A DNA stretch of 49,483 bases from Candidatus Syntropharchaeum sp. (GTDB lineage: Archaea; Halobacteriota; Syntropharchaeia; Syntropharchaeales; Syntropharchaeaceae): positions 1 to 49,483 of the forward strand of contig JAOQII010000007.1 of NCBI GenBank assembly GCA_026134025.1. The letters run 5' to 3'. Position numbers and translations under genes: made by a program. The notes under the pieces were generated by a model that was not told where the DNA came from, did no database searches, and saw nothing but the letters and a program-made list of their open reading frames with translations. Positions 23,106 through 31,505 of this stretch are shown in pieces; within the stretch, counting starts at the first letter, position 1, and the number at the start of each line of letters is the position of its first letter.

Positions 23106-23953
23106 GGGGAGCTCTCAAATCCGGGAATGTTTTTTGTAAAAACCGAATAGGCGTTACAGGACTTGGTATCCTGAGTGTTTTTATCCTGACCGCGATCTTT
23201 GCGCCATTTCTCGCACCCTATGATCCGTGTGAGATGTTTGAGCCGATGGCACCTCCTGATTCTCAGCACGTACTTGGAACAAATGACATAGGTCAGGATA
23301 TCTGGAGCGAACTGATCTATGCCAGCAGAATCTCACTATTTATCGCCTTCACGACATCCATCATAGCAACGTTCATCGGGACTTTATCTGGCCTTTTTTC
23401 GGGCTACTATGAGCGTTTCGGGTTTTTTGTGATGCGGGTCGTGGATCTCTTCCTTGCGCTGCCAAGGCTCCCACTGATCATCATACTTGCGGTATTTATG
23501 CCAACGAGCATCTGGAATCTTATTATTATATTTGTCTTATTTGGATGGCCCATCACGACACGTATCATACGATCAGAGGTTTTAACGCTTCGAACCCGAC
23601 CATATATCGATTCTGAAAGGATGATGGGTGCGGGAGATCTTTATATTCTGGGGCGTCACATTCTTCCAAATATCTTTCCACTGGTTGTTGTCCAGTTTGT
23701 GATGGAGGCACGGCATGTGATACTTGCAGAGGCGGGTTTGAGTTTCCTGGGCCTTGGTGATCCAACCTCAAAGAGCTGGGGGATGATGCTCCACTACGCG
23801 TTCGAGTATCCGACAATCTTCATATCAGAGGTATGGAAATGGTGGATGCTGCCTCCAGGTCTCTGCATCGTTGTTGTGATACTTGCACTTGTATTTGTTG
23901 GTTTTGCACTTGAAGAGATATTAAATCCAAGGTTGAGGAGAGAGATAGTATGA
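23102..23953 (+). CDS. NikC/DppC-type ABC permease (B)
   Basis: 283-residue permease. Family motifs are FAPFLAPYDPCEMFEPMAPPDSQHVLGTNDIGQDIWSELIYASRIS, the EAA loop PYIDSERMMGAGDLYILGRHILPNIFPLVV, and GLSFLGLGDPTSKSWGMMLHYAFE. It is flanked by four-base overlaps with the permease before it and the ATPase after it, giving one tightly coupled importer operon. Confidence 0.92.
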   Translation: MRGALKSGNVFCKNRIGVTGLGILSVFILTAIFAPFLAPYDPCEMFEPMAPPDSQHVLGTNDIGQDIWSELIYASRISLFIAFTTSIIATFIGTLSGLFSGYYERFGFFVMRVVDLFLALPRLPLIIILAVFMPTSIWNLIIIFVLFGWPITTRIIRSEVLTLRTRPYIDSERMMGAGDLYILGRHILPNIFPLVVVQFVMEARHVILAEAGLSFLGLGDPTSKSWGMMLHYAFEYPTIFISEVWKWWMLPPGLCIVVVILALVFVGFALEEILNPRLRREIV

Positions 23954-24885
23954 ATCTCCTTAAAATCAAAGCTCTCAGGGTCTACTTCCCAACCGATGAC
24001 GGCATCGTGAAAGCGGTGGATGGGGTTGATCTAAATATAAAAAGGGAAGAGATACTGGGGCTTATCGGAGAGACGGGGTGTGGAAAGACGGTTCTTGGCA
24101 TGTCGATCATGCGATTGATCCAGTCCACCACGCTAACAGATGGTGAGATCATCTACAAAGACAGAGATCTTCTCTCCTTGAGCGATGATGAGATGCGAAA
24201 GATCAGGGGAGGTGAGATCGCAATGGTGCTCCAGAACCCGATGACCTCTTTGAATCCAGTCATAAGGGTTGGTGAACAGATCGCAGAGACGATCAGACTC
24301 CATCAGGGACTGGATAAAAAAGCTGCAAGAAAGCGTGTCATCGAGATGCTGCGTGATGTGAGGATTCCAGATCCTGAAAAATCGGTCGATTCATATCCTC
24401 ATCAGCTAAGCGGTGGGATGCAGGAACGGGTGATGATCGCGATGGCACTTGCATCCGATCCTGAGCTTATCATCGCAGATGAGCCGACGAAGGGGCTGGA
24501 TGTGACGGTTAAGAGAGAGATAATCAGGCTTATGAAGGAAGTGACAGCTAAAAGATCGATGCTATTCATAACACACGATCTCGGGGCTGCAGCAGAGATC
24601 TGTGATAATATTGCTGTGATGTATGCAGGAGAGCTTCTTGAACATGCCAGTGTAGATTCTATATTCAGTGAGCCGCTGCACCCTTACTCAGAAGGACTAC
24701 TGAACTCTCTTCCAGAAAGAGGTCTAAAACCGATAAGAGGAATCAGTCCGTCGCTTATCGATACGCCACAGGGATGCAGGTTTCACCCGAGATGTGATTA
24801 TGCGATGGAGATATGCAGGGAAAAGCATCCTGAGATGGTTAAATTAGAGGATGGACGTGCTGTGAGGTGTTTCCTGTATGCTTGA
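23950..24885 (+). CDS. NikD/DppD-type ABC ATPase
   Basis: 311-residue ATP-binding subunit. Walker A is GETGCGKT, the Q-loop is AMVLQNPMTSLNPV, the ABC signature is LSGGMQERV and Walker B is LIIADEPTKGLDV, followed by the His switch in FITHDLG. The C-terminal extension of the oligopeptide/nickel family is present (LHPYSEGLLNSLPERG, then CRFHPRCDYAMEIC). It energises permeases 22125 and 23102 together with the next ATPase. It may also serve the orphan permease pair at 17123-18884. Confidence 0.93.
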   Translation: MNLLKIKALRVYFPTDDGIVKAVDGVDLNIKREEILGLIGETGCGKTVLGMSIMRLIQSTTLTDGEIIYKDRDLLSLSDDEMRKIRGGEIAMVLQNPMTSLNPVIRVGEQIAETIRLHQGLDKKAARKRVIEMLRDVRIPDPEKSVDSYPHQLSGGMQERVMIAMALASDPELIIADEPTKGLDVTVKREIIRLMKEVTAKRSMLFITHDLGAAAEICDNIAVMYAGELLEHASVDSIFSEPLHPYSEGLLNSLPERGLKPIRGISPSLIDTPQGCRFHPRCDYAMEICREKHPEMVKLEDGRAVRCFLYA

Positions 24886-25639
24886 AGTTAAAGGCCTCAG
24901 CAAGTATTTTTCTTCAGGAATATTAAGAAAGCGTTACACAAAAGCCGTGGATGATGTAAATTTCAGTATAAAGAGGGGTGAGACGCTCGGGCTTGTGGGA
25001 GAGAGTGGATGTGGTAAAACAACGCTCGGGAGATCCATCCTGCGGCTCATTGAGCCAACCGCTGGAAAAGTCCTCTTCGATGGTATAGATATACTAAAAC
25101 TGAATAAGAAAGAGCTTAGAACTTTCAGACCCAGGATGCAGATGATCTTTCAGGATCCCGATGCATCGCTGAATCCCAGAATGAAGATAAGAGAAAGTAT
25201 TGCAGAGCCATTGAAGCTTCAGAGGGTGGAAAAATGTGAGATTGAGGGAAAGGTTCAGGAACTTATAGAAAGGGTAGGATTGAGTCCTGAGCATGCAAAC
25301 CGCTATCCACACCAGTTGAGCGGTGGACAGAATCAGAGGGTCGTTCTTGCAAGGGTACTCGCTTTAAATCCTGATTTTATCGTTGCAGATGAGCCTACTT
25401 CCGCTTTAGATGTCTCTGTTCAGGCACAGATCTTGAATCTGATACAGGATCTAAAACGTGAGCTTAACCTGACACTTCTTTTTATATCGCATGATCTTGA
25501 GGTTGTGCGGTATATGAGCGACAGGATCGCGGTGATGTATGGTGGTAAGATCGTTGAGATGGGGGATGTGGAGGATATATTCAATGATGCAAAGCACCCT
25601 TATACAAAGCTGCTTGTGTCAGGAAAGGAGGTGGTATGA
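24878..25639 (+). CDS. NikE/DppF-type ABC ATPase
   Basis: 253-residue partner ATPase. Walker A is GESGCGKTTLGRSILRLIEPT, the Q-loop is MIFQDPDASLNPRM, the signature is LSGGQNQRVVLAR, Walker B is FIVADEPTSALDV and the His switch is ISHDLE. The C-terminus is short (KHPYTKLLVSGKEVV) and lacks the cysteine-rich tail seen in its partner. It overlaps the ATPase before it by eight bases and the methyltransferase after it by four. Confidence 0.93.
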   Translation: MLEVKGLSKYFSSGILRKRYTKAVDDVNFSIKRGETLGLVGESGCGKTTLGRSILRLIEPTAGKVLFDGIDILKLNKKELRTFRPRMQMIFQDPDASLNPRMKIRESIAEPLKLQRVEKCEIEGKVQELIERVGLSPEHANRYPHQLSGGQNQRVVLARVLALNPDFIVADEPTSALDVSVQAQILNLIQDLKRELNLTLLFISHDLEVVRYMSDRIAVMYGGKIVEMGDVEDIFNDAKHPYTKLLVSGKEVV

Positions 25640-26457
25640 TCAGAGCCATAGACTGGAACAAACGCTGGATGGAAGCGATGGAGAATAGTTCATTGAGAAC
25701 GTGTCGTGAGAATATGACAGCGTTCTGGAACAGAAGAGCCAGGCGATATAACGAAGCGGTGAAACGTAATAATCGTTCGATGGAGATGATGTCGAAGTTA
25801 GATATCGATCCAGCGTACACTGTACTTGATATTGGTGCAGGACCTGGCACGCTAACGATTCCACTTGCAAAGCGGGTGAAACATGTAACGGTCGTAGAGC
25901 CCTCCAGTGGGATGCTTACCTGTCTGAAGGAGAATGCAAGAAGTGAGGGATTGAAAAATATAACCTGCATAAACAAGAGATGGGAGGATATTGTCCCTGG
26001 AGTCGATCTTGATGAGCACGATCTTGTGATAGCATCCTACTCGCTCGCGATGCTGGATATGGAAGAAGCGCTCTCGAAGATGAACAGGGTTGCAAGACGA
26101 TCTGTTTATCTATTTGACTTTGCAGGAGGTCGTATGAAGGGCTACAGTGAACTCTGGCCAAGGCTGTACGGTGAGGAATTTCGAGCAAGGCCTGATTACA
26201 TCTATCTCTACAATATCCTCTATGAGATGGGGATCTATGCAAACGTTGAGATCTCAAAGACCGAGTTCAAAGAGCGATTTTCAAGCCTAAATGAGGCAGT
26301 GGAGGAATGGAAGGAGAATCTTGGTGTATCAACGCCAGAAGCAGAGGAAGTGATAGGAGCCTATCTCTCAGCGAATCTGGTTGAAGAAGACGGTGCGTTC
26401 TACTTGAAGAATGAAATAAAGTCTGCGATGATCTGGTGGAAGAAAACAGACGGATAA
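25636..26457 (+). CDS. SAM-dependent methyltransferase in the second transporter operon
   Basis: 273 residues. Motif I is VLDIGAGPGTLTIPLAKRV, followed by VTVVEPSSGMLTCLKENA and a motif IV-like HDLVIASYSLAMLDMEEAL. The start FWNRRARRYNEAV resembles the YWDKRSHTYHNGL start of the methyltransferase at 16367, so the two are probably related. It starts inside the ATPase stop (ATGA). A methyltransferase joined to each of two nickel/peptide-type importers suggests that the imported or exported ligand is methylated, but no substrate can be read from sequence. Confidence 0.85.
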   Translation: MIRAIDWNKRWMEAMENSSLRTCRENMTAFWNRRARRYNEAVKRNNRSMEMMSKLDIDPAYTVLDIGAGPGTLTIPLAKRVKHVTVVEPSSGMLTCLKENARSEGLKNITCINKRWEDIVPGVDLDEHDLVIASYSLAMLDMEEALSKMNRVARRSVYLFDFAGGRMKGYSELWPRLYGEEFRARPDYIYLYNILYEMGIYANVEISKTEFKERFSSLNEAVEEWKENLGVSTPEAEEVIGAYLSANLVEEDGAFYLKNEIKSAMIWWKKTDG

Positions 26458-26509
26458 AATACTGATCTTGAAAAAAGGTAGTTTTACTGAACAATTTTTG
26501 ATCTTATCT

Positions 26510-26543
26510 AATATTACTAATATCAAAAACTTTATTAATCAAG
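26510..26543 (+). promoter_or_regulatory. Shared promoter element, copy for the FecB/ABC-2/chelatase operon
   Basis: AATATTACTAATATCAAAAA followed by CTTTATTAATCAAG. The upstream TTACTAA and the BRE/TATA half match the copies at 9018, 10435 and 18901. The start codon is 46 bases downstream, preceded by ATGGAGGAATT. Confidence 0.75.
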
Positions 26544-26585
26544 AACCTGATTCTATTTTAACCTTAAGAGGAATGGAGGAATTAC

Positions 26586-26898
26586 TGAATGAATCTGAAT
26601 AAGATTGGTAGTTTAGCGATGGCAACTTTGATGGCCCTTGCGTCTGTTACGCTTCTGAGCATTGTGCCAGTATCGGCATCAGATGACTTCACATTGGGCA
26701 TCTATGGCAATGCAAACCAGGATGATACAATCGATATGCGGGATGTCACAAAGATCGCGCGTATGATCTGCTGGCTCGAGGATGAGGTGGATTTAGCAGA
26801 TGCAAAGTATGATGGGAATGTGAATGTGCTTGATATAATCCAGACCGAGCTTGTTATACTTGGAAGAGAGAAGGAGTTAACGGTTCTTGATTCTGCTG
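26586..26898 (+). repeat. Signal-peptide plus dockerin cassette, copy B
   Basis: Nearly identical to 13231-13543. Similarity stops just after the start of the FecB-type domain. Confidence 0.85.
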
Positions 26899-27854
26899 GG
26901 AGGACTGTTACGATACCCAGGCCCATCGAGAGGATCGTCGTATTCAATTCTGAGACGGTTGAGACGATGCGATCACTCAGAGCAACTGAAAAAATAGTCG
27001 GCGTTGGTAAATACACGATTAAGGATGGGATCTTCTTCCCTGAGTTTGCCGACTACCCAAATGTAGGGTCAGTATGGTCACCAGACTATGAAGGTGTGGT
27101 AAGCTGCAACCCGGATCTCGTATTCCTCTACGGGACGTGCTCTGTGAGCTACTGTGATGAGATTCAGAATAAGCTTGAGGAACTCGATCCAGCGATTACA
27201 GTGGTTCGTCTCGACTGCTACAAGCCAGAAAGCTATGTACGTGAAGTGGCAGAGCTTGGATACATTCTCAATCATGTGAGTGATGCCGATAACTTCATCA
27301 GATTTTACGATGGTTACATGGAAACGATCAGGGATAGGGTCAAGGATATCCCAGAGAATGAACGGCCAGAGGTCTACTTTGAGGCGTGGAGGCCATATCA
27401 CACCGCAGGTAGTGGATCTGGATGGCACGAGAAGGTCGTGTATGCCGGAGGTAAGAATATCTTTGACGATCTTAGCGGTTATCCCGACGTGGATCAGGAA
27501 GAGGTCGTGGAGCGGGATCCTGAGATTATCATCAGAGCCGCAAAGGATGAGGGGGGTTATGACACGAGTGACGTAAGTGAGCTTTCAGAGATATGGGATG
27601 AGATCATGGCTCGGCCTGAGCTTGCAAACGTCACCGCAGTGCAGAATCAAACGGTCTACATAATCGCAAACCCGATTCTCGGTGGTGTGAGGCACTTCAT
27701 AGGTATCGGATACATGGCAAAGTGGTTCTACCCTGATCTCTTCACCGATCTGGATCCAGAAACGGCTCATCGAGAGTACCTAACAGAGTTCCAGGGGCTT
27801 GATGAGAGCCTTGTCGATAATGGAGTGTTCGTCTATCCACCACAGGAAAGCTGA
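26589..27854 (+). CDS. Dockerin-fused FecB/BtuF-type substrate-binding protein (B)
   Basis: 421 residues, the same length as the protein at 13234. The signal peptide and dockerin (loops NANQDDTIDMRD and DAKYDGNVNVLD) are almost identical to it, but the binding domain from about residue 105 is different: IPRPIERIVVFNSETVETMRSL, KIVGVGKYTIKDG, GSVWSPDYEGVVSCNPDLVF. Histidines and cysteines are scattered in it (YGTCSVSYCDEIQ, HTAGSGSGWHEK), which would suit binding of a metal chelate or tetrapyrrole. It is the first gene of an operon leading to an ABC-2 transporter, ChlID and CobN. A classical FecCD importer is absent, so its transport partner is unclear. Confidence 0.9.
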   Translation: MNLNKIGSLAMATLMALASVTLLSIVPVSASDDFTLGIYGNANQDDTIDMRDVTKIARMICWLEDEVDLADAKYDGNVNVLDIIQTELVILGREKELTVLDSAGRTVTIPRPIERIVVFNSETVETMRSLRATEKIVGVGKYTIKDGIFFPEFADYPNVGSVWSPDYEGVVSCNPDLVFLYGTCSVSYCDEIQNKLEELDPAITVVRLDCYKPESYVREVAELGYILNHVSDADNFIRFYDGYMETIRDRVKDIPENERPEVYFEAWRPYHTAGSGSGWHEKVVYAGGKNIFDDLSGYPDVDQEEVVERDPEIIIRAAKDEGGYDTSDVSELSEIWDEIMARPELANVTAVQNQTVYIIANPILGGVRHFIGIGYMAKWFYPDLFTDLDPETAHREYLTEFQGLDESLVDNGVFVYPPQES

Positions 27855-27881
27855 GTGCTTTCCTTTTATCTTTATATCAAT

Positions 27882-28655
27882 ATGATCGAAGTCAATGACT
27901 TGACCAAATACTTCGGGAATCTTTGTGCGGTCGATCACGTCAGTCTGCACGTTGAGAATGGAATATTTGGACTCCTGGGTCCAAATGGGGCTGGAAAAAG
28001 CACAATTGTACGAATATTATCAACGCTTCTGAAGCCGACAGGGGGTAATGCCACTATCTGTGGGTATGATCTTGCAAGAGAGCCAAAAAAAGTGAGGGAA
28101 GTGATCAGCTATGTGCCTCAGGAGATGGCACTTGATATCAAGTTGACAGGCAGGGAGAACGCACTCCTCTACGCAAAGCTCTATGGTATCGCTGATAGAT
28201 CCAGAAAGGTGGATGAGGTGCTCGAACTGATGGAACTGACCGCACGTTCTGATGATCTGGTGAGGACATATTCTGGTGGGATGAGGCGGAGACTGGAGCT
28301 TGCGCAGGCACTGGTACATGAACCAGAGGTACTTTTTCTCGATGAACCCACGCTTGGTCTTGATGTTGCAGCGAGAACGAAGATCTGGAGGCATATATTA
28401 TCGTTGCAGGAGCAGGGCATCGTGATTTTTATGACAACCCATTACATGGAGGAAGCAGACGAGTACTGTGATACCGTGGCGATCATCGATCACGGGCGTA
28501 TCGTTGCCCTTGACACACCAGAACGGCTGAAGAGTGAGATGGAGGGCGAGAAAACGTCGCTGAACGATGTCTTCATAGATCGAGTCACAACACCCGAAGA
28601 AGAGAGTGTCTTTGATGGCTATAAATTTAGAACGATGCTGAGGCGACGGCGATGA
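27882..28655 (+). CDS. ABC-2 type transporter ATP-binding protein
   Basis: 257 residues from the ATG at 27882 (MIEVNDLTKYFG); a GTG at 27855 would add nine unlikely residues. Walker A is GPNGAGKST, the Q-loop is SYVPQEMALD, the signature is YSGGMRRRLELAQ, Walker B is EVLFLDEPTLGLDV and the His switch is MTTHYMEEAD, all typical of the DrrA/NatA group. It overlaps the permease gene by four bases. This class usually drives export, in contrast to the importer-type binding protein encoded just upstream. Confidence 0.92.
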   Translation: MIEVNDLTKYFGNLCAVDHVSLHVENGIFGLLGPNGAGKSTIVRILSTLLKPTGGNATICGYDLAREPKKVREVISYVPQEMALDIKLTGRENALLYAKLYGIADRSRKVDEVLELMELTARSDDLVRTYSGGMRRRLELAQALVHEPEVLFLDEPTLGLDVAARTKIWRHILSLQEQGIVIFMTTHYMEEADEYCDTVAIIDHGRIVALDTPERLKSEMEGEKTSLNDVFIDRVTTPEEESVFDGYKFRTMLRRRR

Positions 28656-29380
28656 ATGCAACATGGTACTATTTTGAGAGAGATCTCGTTAAATGGATCC
28701 GCGGAAAGGTGACGGTATTCTCACATCTGGTGACCCCTGCGGCATGGCTCATATTTGTTGGGCTTACACTCCCTGTGACATTCACTGATAATTATCTTGA
28801 GTATCTCACTCCCGGTATCATGGTGATGAGTGTACTCTTCGCAGCCCTCCAGAGCGGAAACCTCGTAATATTTGATAAAGTACTGGGATTTCTGAATAAG
28901 TTTTTTGCCATGCCTCCACCGAGAGAGAGTTATCTCTTTGGCACGATCCTGTTTATAACATTTCGGGGCATGATACAGGCAACTGTGATATTTTGTGTCG
29001 CAGTCTTACTTGGAATTACCATCTACAGCCTGAAGAGCGTTCTCTTAACATACGTTGTCCTCTTCCTCTTTGGAATACTCTTTGCCTCGATTGCAACAAC
29101 CATCGCACTTGCGGTTGATGACCACGATGGATATGCTGCGATAAACAGCATGATCAGTATGCCCCTATTTTTCACAAGCACAGCTCTGATGCCCTATGAT
29201 AAGATGCCAGACTGGCTCCAGATGGTGGCATCGGTGAATCCGGTAAGCTATGCTATCGATAACGCGAGAGCGCTCCTGAGTGGAAGCGATCCAGTGATAG
29301 GGGAGATTGTGATGCTTGCAGTGGGGGCTGTGATCGTACTTACGATCTGTAGTTATCTCTTCAGGAGAGCGACATTGTGA
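28652..29380 (+). CDS. ABC-2 type transporter permease
   Basis: 242 residues with about six membrane helices. It shows the ABC-2 layout: an N-terminal amphipathic segment ([19 protein letters not shown]), the loop [24 protein letters not shown], and a final domain with [42 protein letters not shown], which is the conserved ABC-2 signature. It pairs with the preceding ATPase. The substrate is unknown. The location before ChlID and CobN suggests a metal, corrinoid or tetrapyrrole-related cargo. Confidence 0.9.
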   Translation: MNATWYYFERDLVKWIRGKVTVFSHLVTPAAWLIFVGLTLPVTFTDNYLEYLTPGIMVMSVLFAALQSGNLVIFDKVLGFLNKFFAMPPPRESYLFGTILFITFRGMIQATVIFCVAVLLGITIYSLKSVLLTYVVLFLFGILFASIATTIALAVDDHDGYAAINSMISMPLFFTSTALMPYDKMPDWLQMVASVNPVSYAIDNARALLSGSDPVIGEIVMLAVGAVIVLTICSYLFRRATL

Positions 29381-29411
29381 TACGAACTGTACAGATAAGG
29401 AGATGATTGGA

Positions 29412-31505
29412 ATGCACCATATAGAAAGAAAGATACTTCCTTTCACCGCGATCGTGGGGCAGGAGAAGATGAAGAAAGCACTGATCCTGAACGCCATCAA
29501 TCCAAAGATCGGTGGTGTCCTGATCAGGGGCGAGAAGGGAACTGCTAAATCCACGGCAGTACGGGCGCTTGCAGAACTGCTTCCTGAGATCGAGGTCGTA
29601 AACGGCTGTTCTTTTAACTGTAATCCCAGAGACGTGAAAGAGATGTGTGATATCTGCTATGGGCGTATGAAGGGGGGTGAAAAACTTGAAAGCATAAAGA
29701 GAAGAGCCCGTGTCATAGATCTTCCGCTTGGCGCAACCGAAGATAGGGTTGTTGGCACGCTTAACATAGAGAAAGCGATCAAGGAGGGGATACGGGCACT
29801 TGAGCCTGGAATACTGGCAGCCGCAAATCGTGGAATCCTCTACATCGATGAGGTGAACCTTCTGGATGATCACGTCGCTGATGTTCTTCTGGATGCAGCC
29901 GCGATGGGTGTTAACCTCGTCGAGCGAGAAGGGGTCTCTGTGGCTCACCCGTCCAGATTTATCCTGGTCGGAACGATGAACCCTGAAGAAGGTGAGCTCA
30001 GACCACAGCTCCTTGATCGGTTCGGATTGCAGGTTAATGTTGAGAGCCTGGATGATGCTGATTCACGCGTTGAGATTGTAAAGATTGCAGAAAGCTTTGA
30101 AACCGATACAGATGAATGCATAGCAAAATTTAAGGATCAGCAGCTTGAGCTGAGCGAGAGAATCGTTTCAGCAAAGTCGCGCCTTCCTGAGGTTAAAATC
30201 TCTGATGACCTTCTCAGAACAACTGCCAGGATGTGCATCGAGCTTGGTGTAAAGACACATCGTGCCGAGATTGTGATAACCCGAACCGCAAAGACGATTG
30301 CAGCGTTCGATGATCGTCAGGAGGTCACGCTCGATGATATAAAAGAGGCGATGGAACTTGCACTGCCACACAGAATGCGAAAGCGTCCCTTTGAGCCGCC
30401 ACAGCTTGATACCGAGAAGCTCGATGATATGATGAAGGAGCAGAATGAAAATGAAGAAAAAAAGCAGGAGAGCAGAGAGAAGAAGGATCAGGATGAACAT
30501 AAGCAGGATCGCGAGCACAACCAGCAACAGGAGCCGCAAAATCCACCTGATGATGGGGATGAGAGATCAGAGATGGAGCAGTCTGAGTCAGTCTTTGAGA
30601 TAGGGGATCCAATCGATATTAGCAGCGTGCGACCAAAAGAGAGGCAGGACAGGCTATATCGCAGAAAGACATCTGGCAGACGGATTCCATCGCTTGCGCG
30701 TTTCAATCGTGGTCGTTATGCTCGCCACACCATGCCACGGGGAAAGCCCACCGATATCGCTATAGACGCAACGATCCGCGCTGCTGCACCATACCAGAAG
30801 GATCGTGGTGTCAGCGCCATTGGCAAAAATGCCATCATCCTCAAAAATCAGGATATCAGGGAAAAGATCAGGGTCGGGAAGGTCTCAACCGCAACCCTCT
30901 TTGTGGTAGATGCCTCTGGCTCGATGGGCGCCTCAAATCGGATGGAGAGTGCCAAGGGTGCCATCATGTCGCTTCTCATGGATTCTTATCAAAAACGAGA
31001 TAGGGTTGGAATGGTTGCGTTCAAAGGCGATGGTGCAGATGTGCTACTTCCACTCTCTTCAAGTGTCGATCTTGCATTTGAAAGGCTCAGAACGCTTCCA
31101 ACCGGTGGGAGGACACCACTTGGTGCAGGACTCATGAGGGGCCTGAACCTCCTTCTTGGTGAGAAGCGAAAGAATGAAGAGACGATCTCGATGATGGTCT
31201 TAATCTCGGATGGCAGGGCAAATGTTCCAATCGTGGAAGGTAGATCTGAGAGGATAAGAGAAGAACTCGTTGCGATTGCAGAAGAAGCAAGATCTTCCGG
31301 TATTCATGTGGTTATTCTTGATACCGAATCCACCGGTAATTCGTTTGTGAAGATGCAGCTTGGGTACTGTAAAGAGATCGCAGATCATGCAGGAGGACGG
31401 TATTTTTCGCTTGATCGCCTTTCAGGGAGGGAAGTCCACGATATTGTCTCATCTGAGCAGGAACTTCTGACAGAGATCTACTCGATGGGTGGTCGTGTAT
31501 CATGA
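29412..31505 (+). CDS. ChlI-ChlD (BchI-BchD) fusion, chelatase AAA+ and VWA subunit
   Basis: 697 residues from the ATG at 29412, nine bases after AAGGAG; the in-frame ATG at 29403 is too close to that site. An AAA+ module comes first: Walker A GEKGTAKS (about 40-47), Cys 66, 70, 79 and 82 in a BchI-type insertion, Walker [13 protein letters not shown], and [20 protein letters not shown] low-complexity acidic/Gln linker (about 345-395) follows, then a VWA domain with the MIDAS motif VVDASGSMG. It powers metal insertion by the large chelatase subunit, here CobN, whose gene overlaps by four bases. The metal (cobalt or nickel) cannot be decided from sequence. Confidence 0.93.
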   Translation: MHHIERKILPFTAIVGQEKMKKALILNAINPKIGGVLIRGEKGTAKSTAVRALAELLPEIEVVNGCSFNCNPRDVKEMCDICYGRMKGGEKLESIKRRARVIDLPLGATEDRVVGTLNIEKAIKEGIRALEPGILAAANRGILYIDEVNLLDDHVADVLLDAAAMGVNLVEREGVSVAHPSRFILVGTMNPEEGELRPQLLDRFGLQVNVESLDDADSRVEIVKIAESFETDTDECIAKFKDQQLELSERIVSAKSRLPEVKISDDLLRTTARMCIELGVKTHRAEIVITRTAKTIAAFDDRQEVTLDDIKEAMELALPHRMRKRPFEPPQLDTEKLDDMMKEQNENEEKKQESREKKDQDEHKQDREHNQQQEPQNPPDDGDERSEMEQSESVFEIGDPIDISSVRPKERQDRLYRRKTSGRRIPSLARFNRGRYARHTMPRGKPTDIAIDATIRAAAPYQKDRGVSAIGKNAIILKNQDIREKIRVGKVSTATLFVVDASGSMGASNRMESAKGAIMSLLMDSYQKRDRVGMVAFKGDGADVLLPLSSSVDLAFERLRTLPTGGRTPLGAGLMRGLNLLLGEKRKNEETISMMVLISDGRANVPIVEGRSERIREELVAIAEEARSSGIHVVILDTESTGNSFVKMQLGYCKEIADHAGGRYFSLDRLSGREVHDIVSSEQELLTEIYSMGGRVS

